From CAINFV01 sp964409235 (GTDB lineage Bacteria > Chlamydiota > Chlamydiia > Chlamydiales > FEN-1388): a stretch of DNA of 64,000 bases. This document shows positions 60,191-64,000 of the stretch, piece by piece. The position numbers and the translations under genes were made by a program. A model generated the notes under the pieces. The model saw only the letters and a program-made list of their open reading frames with translations. It was not told where the DNA came from and did not search any database. Numbering within the stretch: position 1 is the stretch's first letter; each line of letters starts with the position of its first letter. The stretch lies in assembly GCA_964409235.1 (NCBI GenBank), contig CAYPCN010000003.1, positions 27,168 through 91,167 on the forward strand, given 5' to 3'.

Positions 60191-61042
60191 CTATGCTCTC
60201 TCTTCTTCCAATGCTTTTCGAAAGGCCTCGATTGTCTGTACCATGCTGACGAAGTACTGCGGCTGGTAGGAGTCTAGTTCCACTACCTCTGCCTGGAGGG
60301 CTTCGGCGATCCTTTCTATGCCTTGTTTTGGATGTTGTTTGATGGAGAAGATCGTTGAGACTCCTTTGCGTTTTGCTTCAAGGATAAGATCATGGAGGCG
60401 TCGTGCTGTTGCTTCTTTGCCCCCGATTTCGACTGGGCGTTGCTGAAGGCCATAGTCGCGACACAGGTAGGCGTAGGCACCATGGGCAATGACGATGAGC
60501 TTCCCTTTGTGCTCTGAGAGCTGCCTATCTGCCGCCCGCAGTATATCGTCCATGCGCTGTTGAAGACCGACATAGCGTTCTTCTATTGCCTCTTTGTCCG
60601 TTGGGAATATGGCTGTCAGCGCATTTCGAATGGTGATGAGCTGTTGCTGCATTAAGCGAGGGCTGGTCCAAATATGGGGGTCGGCTTCGTCATTGTGCTC
60701 ATGATCGTCAAGGAGGGGAAGGCCCTTTCTCAAATCGACGATTGTCGGTGGTCTGTTCACTGCTTGCAGGGCAGCAAGAATTTTGGTTTCAAGAGTCTCT
60801 CCTATGGTGAACCATAGGTTGGCTTCTGTGAGCGCCATCACCTGCCGAGGCGTAGGGTCATACGCATGGAAGTTCATTTCTGGAGGAACGACAGAGCGAA
60901 CAGTGACACTGCTTCCGGCCATCTCTTGGACGATCTCTTGATACACCGGAATGGTGACGAGGACCAGAGGCTGGGGTTCGGATGCCGAGATTGTTCCTAT
61001 GAGAAGGCATACGACGTAGAACAGTGATAGAAATAACCTCAC
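60191..61042 (-). CDS. Metal ABC transporter solute-binding protein (ZnuA-like)
   Basis: A 283-residue exported protein (signal peptide LFLSLFYVVCLLIGTIS) of the cluster A-I metal-binding family. Metal ligands visible are His in NFHAYDPTPRQV, the His/Asp-rich loop DDHEHNDEADPH followed by IWTSP, His in VIAHGAYAYL, and LDSYQPQ near the C terminus. The His-rich loop favours zinc, but manganese is possible. It leads the three-gene operon. Upstream to the tRNA (61043-61419) there is no gene. Confidence 0.93.
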   Translation of the reverse strand: MRLFLSLFYVVCLLIGTISASEPQPLVLVTIPVYQEIVQEMAGSSVTVRSVVPPEMNFHAYDPTPRQVMALTEANLWFTIGETLETKILAALQAVNRPPTIVDLRKGLPLLDDHEHNDEADPHIWTSPRLMQQQLITIRNALTAIFPTDKEAIEERYVGLQQRMDDILRAADRQLSEHKGKLIVIAHGAYAYLCRDYGLQQRPVEIGGKEATARRLHDLILEAKRKGVSTIFSIKQHPKQGIERIAEALQAEVVELDSYQPQYFVSMVQTIEAFRKALEEERA

Positions 61043-61186
61043 AGCTCCCCCTTTTTTTCTTCTCTTCGTATGCTACCAAAGAGGATGTTTTTCTCCTGGC
61101 TGAATTTCCTGGAGCTGTTGGGAAAAGGCCAGAAGGAGTTGGAAACATCCGATGAATCCGGGCCTTAAGACCCGAGAATGTCCAAT

Positions 61187-61230
61187 TGGGAGGGGTTTCA
61201 GACTCTCTCTTCAAGGAGGGGTCTTGAAAG
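61187..61230. repeat. Hairpin repeat related to the one after dnaB
   Basis: The stretch beginning ATTGGGAGGGGTTTCAGACT and continuing through CTCTCTTCAAGGAGGGGTC resembles the 50517-50556 sequence (AATGGGAGGGAGTTCGCAGT, CTCTCCCTTCGAGGGAGAC). Both can form hairpins. It may be a small dispersed repeat; only two copies are seen here. Confidence 0.4.
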
Positions 61231-61316
61231 TCCTTTCGTTCGCGTATATTTCCTTCCACGTACAGCAGAAGGACGATCTCCAAATGGTACTTTGCGCGTC
61301 TCATCAACACGATTTG

Positions 61317-61352
61317 TCTCTATCCTCGAATAAGGTACAGCGCAAGTGGCTC
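61317..61352. repeat. Degenerate arm of the intergenic palindromic element
   Basis: CTCTATCCTCGAATAAGGTA followed by CAGCGCAAGTGGCTC matches the arm CTCTATCCTCCAAAAGGCAC/ATCGCAAATGG with several changes. It lies between znuA and the divergent tRNA-Ser. Confidence 0.55.
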
Positions 61353-61419
61353 GGACGACAAAGAGCTCTCGATGAAAAAGTGGCGATCGGTATACTTATT
61401 TCCGCTGCTGATCGTTGAT

Positions 61420-61507
61420 GGAGGGGTGTCCGAGTGGCTTAAGGAGCACGCTTGGAAAGCGTGTGTGCGTCAAAAACGTACCGTGGGTTCGAATCCCACC
61501 CCCTCCG
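61420..61507 (+). tRNA. tRNA-Ser (GGA anticodon)
   Basis: An 88-base class II tRNA. Acceptor GGAGGGG pairs with CCCCTCC; the anticodon stem GCACGC/GCGTGT holds loop TTGGAAA with anticodon GGA; the long variable arm and T-arm GGTTCGAATCC are present. The following 190 bases (61508-61701) show no gene I can support; the transposase remnant begins after them. Confidence 0.95.
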
Positions 61508-61701
61508 TAGTAGGGACCAATTCGTACCCTTGCCCCCATCGATGAGGACAAGGGTGTCGATGCTGGTATGTGCTAAATAATAACGTTTAGTCTCTATCAG
61601 CTTCCCTTTTTCAACTTCGCAACATCCCAGTGCTGGTTCCAGTTCAACCGTTCCCAAAAGATCTTTTAATGATAAAGCTGCGGCTTCTGTGTTTTGCATA
61701 A

Positions 61702-62373
61702 ATGTATTTTGAAAGCAGATCAAAAAAAGTGAAAGTTCCAACTTATTCATTGACATGCAAGAGAGCCAAGAGATTGGCCCTGCAATTGCCCAAACTGTCT
61801 TCTGGCCGCCCTTCAACGATCATCGTCGATGCAACAGGGATCTAAGTCCAGGGAGAGGGCGAATGGAAAGTAAAAACCCATGGCACGGGACGTCCTAGAA
61901 AATGGATCAAGCTGCATGTGGCGATCGATGCGAGAACGCAGGACATCATTGGTGAAATATCGACGGATGCCTCTACGGATGATGGGAGAGCATTTCCATG
62001 TGGTGTCTGCCAAGTATCTCATCGTGTAAAAACTGTGATTGGAGATGAGGCATATGATGATCGAGATGTGCATGATTTGATTCGGAAAAATGGGGCCAGA
62101 GCGCTCATTCCTCCTTCTAGCAATGCGATTTGTCATGGTACAGATCCTGGACGGGCCATTTTGGCTATCCGTGGTTTTGGTGGAGGTAAGATCTCTAAAT
62201 CGATTTGGGGGAAGAGATCCGGCTATAGCAGAAGAGCCCTCGTAGAAACGACATTCTCTCGCTACAAGAAGATGTTTGGAGAGTAGGCCTTTTCCAGAAC
62301 TCGGGAGTGCTTGATCGTAGAAAATCGGCTAAAATGTGTTCTCTTAAACAAAATGAGGAGAGTCTCTGCCTAA
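61702..62373 (+). pseudogene. Decayed IS5-type DDE transposase
   Basis: One reading frame carries transposase features broken by two stops. It runs VPTYSLTCKRAKRLALQLPK, IIVDATGI, stop TAA at 61843, VQGEGEWKVKTHGTGRPRKW, IKLHVAIDARTQDIIG, VKTVIGDEAYDDRDVHDLI, GYSRRALVETTFSRYKKMF, stop TAG at 62284, then AFSRTREC, VENRLKCVLLNKMRR and TAA at 62371. The DDE residues fit Asp of VDATG, Asp of IGDEAYDD and Glu of RRALVETTFSR. The N-terminal part is missing or unreadable. It resembles the IS5-family transposases common in environmental chlamydiae. It lies 195 bases after tRNA-Ser. The 150 bases after it hold nothing identified. Confidence 0.85.
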
Positions 62374-62525
62374 GCTTCTTGCGATCAGGCGGATTTCTGA
62401 ACTGCGCCAATTAAATTTTTTCAATACAGCTTCCCTAGAACCTTCCTGTCCTTGATCTGGGAAGCAAGCTTTTGGTAAAGTGCTATCGTTGGATCGATGG
62501 AAATTTTAATCTGGACTGTAAACGT

Positions 62526-64000
62526 ATGACAACGAAACAAAACTTTGTTCATCCGTTGGATATTCTTATTCGCCTGAATTGGGAGGAAAGCGATGACTTA
62601 GAATTTAAATCAGCAAGAGGAGGTCTTCCAAAAAGTTTGTGGGAAACCTATGCCGCAATGGCAAACACTCGGGGAGGTGTGATCCTATTGGGCATAGAAG
62701 ACGATGGCTCTGTCAGTGGCATAAGCGATTTGGTAAATATCAAAAAAAATTTCTGGGACACGATAAATAATCGTGGTAAGGTCAGCAGAAATCTTCTCAA
62801 TAGTGATGATGTGCAAGAGATATCCCATTCGAAAGGCCTCTTACTTGCCATCCGTGTTCCTCGAGCCGCTCGGTATCAAAGCCCCATATTTATTGGACAG
62901 AATCCCCTAACAGGAACCTATCGACGTAATTCTGAAGGGGACTATCACTGTACAGAACAGGAAGTGGGTCGAATGCTGGCGGATCGAGCTGAAGAGCCCA
63001 TTGACAGCCGTATTCTTGAAGATTTTACAATCAGTGACCTTGATCTACCCAGCTTGCAGCAATACCGTCAACGACTTACATCAAATAAACCAACACATCC
63101 GTGGCTGAGCGAGGATGACAAGGGATTGCTCGGTAAGATTGGTGGGTGGCAGTTATCTCGTTCAGACGGTAAGCATGGGTTAACAGTGGCTGGTCTTTTG
63201 ATGTTCGGTCGAGAGGAAACTCTTCGTGAAGTTCTTCCACAATATCATGTAGATTATCGTGAAAAACTTTCTGAGAACCCCGAAGTGCGTTGGACGGATC
63301 GTCTAACACAAGATGGAACTTGGCCGGGCAATCTGTTTCAATTTTACATACGTGTTGTTCAAAGATTAGCAGCTGATCTCAAGCTTCCTTTTCAATTAGG
63401 TAACGACTTGTTGAGAAAAGGGGAATCTGTTGTTCACGTTGGCATTAGAGAGGCCTTAGTGAATGCATTAATTCATGCAGACTATCAAGGGCAAGGTGGT
63501 ATTGTTATCGAAAAGTATCGAGATCGACTTGAGTTTTCTAATCCTGGCTCATTACTAATATCTCTTGACCAGTTGCTGTACGGTCATGTGAGTGAGTGTC
63601 GCAATAAATCTCTACAAACAATGTTTACTATGATTGGTGCGGCTGAAAAGGCTGGTTCTGGTGTAGACAAAATACGGATGGGATGGAACTCCCAACATTG
63701 GCGGTCTCCTATAGTCAAAGAGCAGGTGCAGCCTGATCGAGTGTTATGGATATTGCCAATGGTCAGTCTGATCCCTGATGACTCGCTAGCTCGATTGAAA
63801 AACCGATTTGGACCTGAATTTTCGAAGTTTAGCGCTTTGGACGTCCAGGCGCTTGTGACCGCGGATATTGAAGGTTCCGTAGATAATGCTAGGATGCGTC
63901 AAATCACTAACAAACATCCTACGGACATAACCAAGCTTCTGCAAACTCTTGTTGGCCGAGGTGCTTTAACACAGGATGGGCAGGGGCGTTGGACGCAGTA
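62526..64000 (+). CDS. AlbA_2/Schlafen-type ATP-binding protein (3' partial)
   Basis: From ATG 62526 the frame is open to the window edge (491 codons). The N-terminal AlbA_2 (divergent AAA_4/Schlafen-like) domain shows the ESDDLEFKSARGG and AAMANTRGGVILLGIEDDG signatures; a winged-helix/helical middle follows; the second half has a GHKL-like HATPase_c_4 domain with VGIREALVNALIHADYQGQG, RDRLEFSNPG and AGSGVDKIRMGW. The C terminus looks like a winged helix. Proteins of this kind are annotated as RecG-like or transcriptional regulators and are frequent in accessory and defence islands. Base composition is clearly more AT-rich than the rest of the window, and it sits behind a tRNA and an IS remnant, which points to horizontal gain. 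Confidence 0.9.
   Translation, partial: MTTKQNFVHPLDILIRLNWEESDDLEFKSARGGLPKSLWETYAAMANTRGGVILLGIEDDGSVSGISDLVNIKKNFWDTINNRGKVSRNLLNSDDVQEISHSKGLLLAIRVPRAARYQSPIFIGQNPLTGTYRRNSEGDYHCTEQEVGRMLADRAEEPIDSRILEDFTISDLDLPSLQQYRQRLTSNKPTHPWLSEDDKGLLGKIGGWQLSRSDGKHGLTVAGLLMFGREETLREVLPQYHVDYREKLSENPEVRWTDRLTQDGTWPGNLFQFYIRVVQRLAADLKLPFQLGNDLLRKGESVVHVGIREALVNALIHADYQGQGGIVIEKYRDRLEFSNPGSLLISLDQLLYGHVSECRNKSLQTMFTMIGAAEKAGSGVDKIRMGWNSQHWRSPIVKEQVQPDRVLWILPMVSLIPDDSLARLKNRFGPEFSKFSALDVQALVTADIEGSVDNARMRQITNKHPTDITKLLQTLVGRGALTQDGQGRWTQ

Noticed and set aside
61439..61816. Minus-strand ORF of 125 residues over the tRNA-Ser region
   Set aside because: The part ending in RRGWDSNPR is the translated tRNA itself and the rest lies antisense to the transposase remnant; no support as a gene.

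Overview
The window is a stretch of chromosome from a member of the phylum Chlamydiae, most likely an uncultured environmental lineage rather than a Chlamydia species. The evidence is gene content and order. A type II secretion set (gspD-gspE-gspF), mutL near an LcrH/SycD-like type III chaperone and pepP, the series lpdA-lipA-sctJ-sctK-sctL-sctR-sctS, a glgC/phosphoesterase pair, and tolQ-tolR-tolA-tolB-pal-LysM all match blocks known from C. trachomatis (about CT570-576, CT557-563, CT488-489 and CT596-601). By eye the base composition is near 50% GC, higher than most described chlamydiae. Two N runs (19306-19315 and 35379-35478) show a scaffolded draft assembly.

Layout. 1-6.7 kb: an acidic-tailed protein and gspD/E/F. 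6.7-7.9 kb: yggT and dus. 7.9-13.9 kb, minus strand: mutL, trmH-like, an MFS carrier, rsgA, an LcrH-like chaperone and a small coupled ORF. 14-15.8 kb: two coupled enzymes with signal peptides (a methyltransferase and a polysaccharide pyruvyl transferase-like protein). 16-19.6 kb: CCA/poly(A) polymerase, pepP, mreC. 20-27 kb: lpdA, lipA, a helical-repeat protein and the type III genes sctJ-K-L-R-S, with no sctT at the expected place. 27-29.2 kb: metallophosphoesterase and glgC. 29.5-37.6 kb: an accessory envelope block with an unknown helical protein, a Pom-like beta-barrel, a 31-repeat MORN/YwqK-type protein, a collagen-like surface protein and a secreted seven- or eight-repeat propeller-like protein. 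37.4-44.5 kb: rsmD, a TPR membrane protein, an EamA carrier, an unknown basic protein, an OmpR-type regulator, a membrane protein, metK and murI. 44.5-50.4 kb: the Tol-Pal system with idi inserted. 50.5-53.3 kb: dnaB split by a full-length intein. 53.3-58.2 kb: two tandem ankyrin-repeat paralogues. 58.4-64 kb: tRNA-Ser(GCU), a znuABC-like metal importer, tRNA-Ser(GGA), a decayed IS5-type transposase and an AlbA/Schlafen-type ATPase that runs off the window.

The genes combine housekeeping functions with two secretion systems and a large set of surface or host-facing repeat proteins. The most distinctive features are: a dispersed intergenic element with inverted ends and a central CATATGTC/GACATATG palindrome, found mainly between divergent genes and apparently supplying ribosome-binding sites to tolB and idi; a 15-C homopolymer in the signal-peptide region of the collagen-like gene, a candidate contingency locus; the dnaB intein; and the coupled pair of enzymes that appear to be exported.
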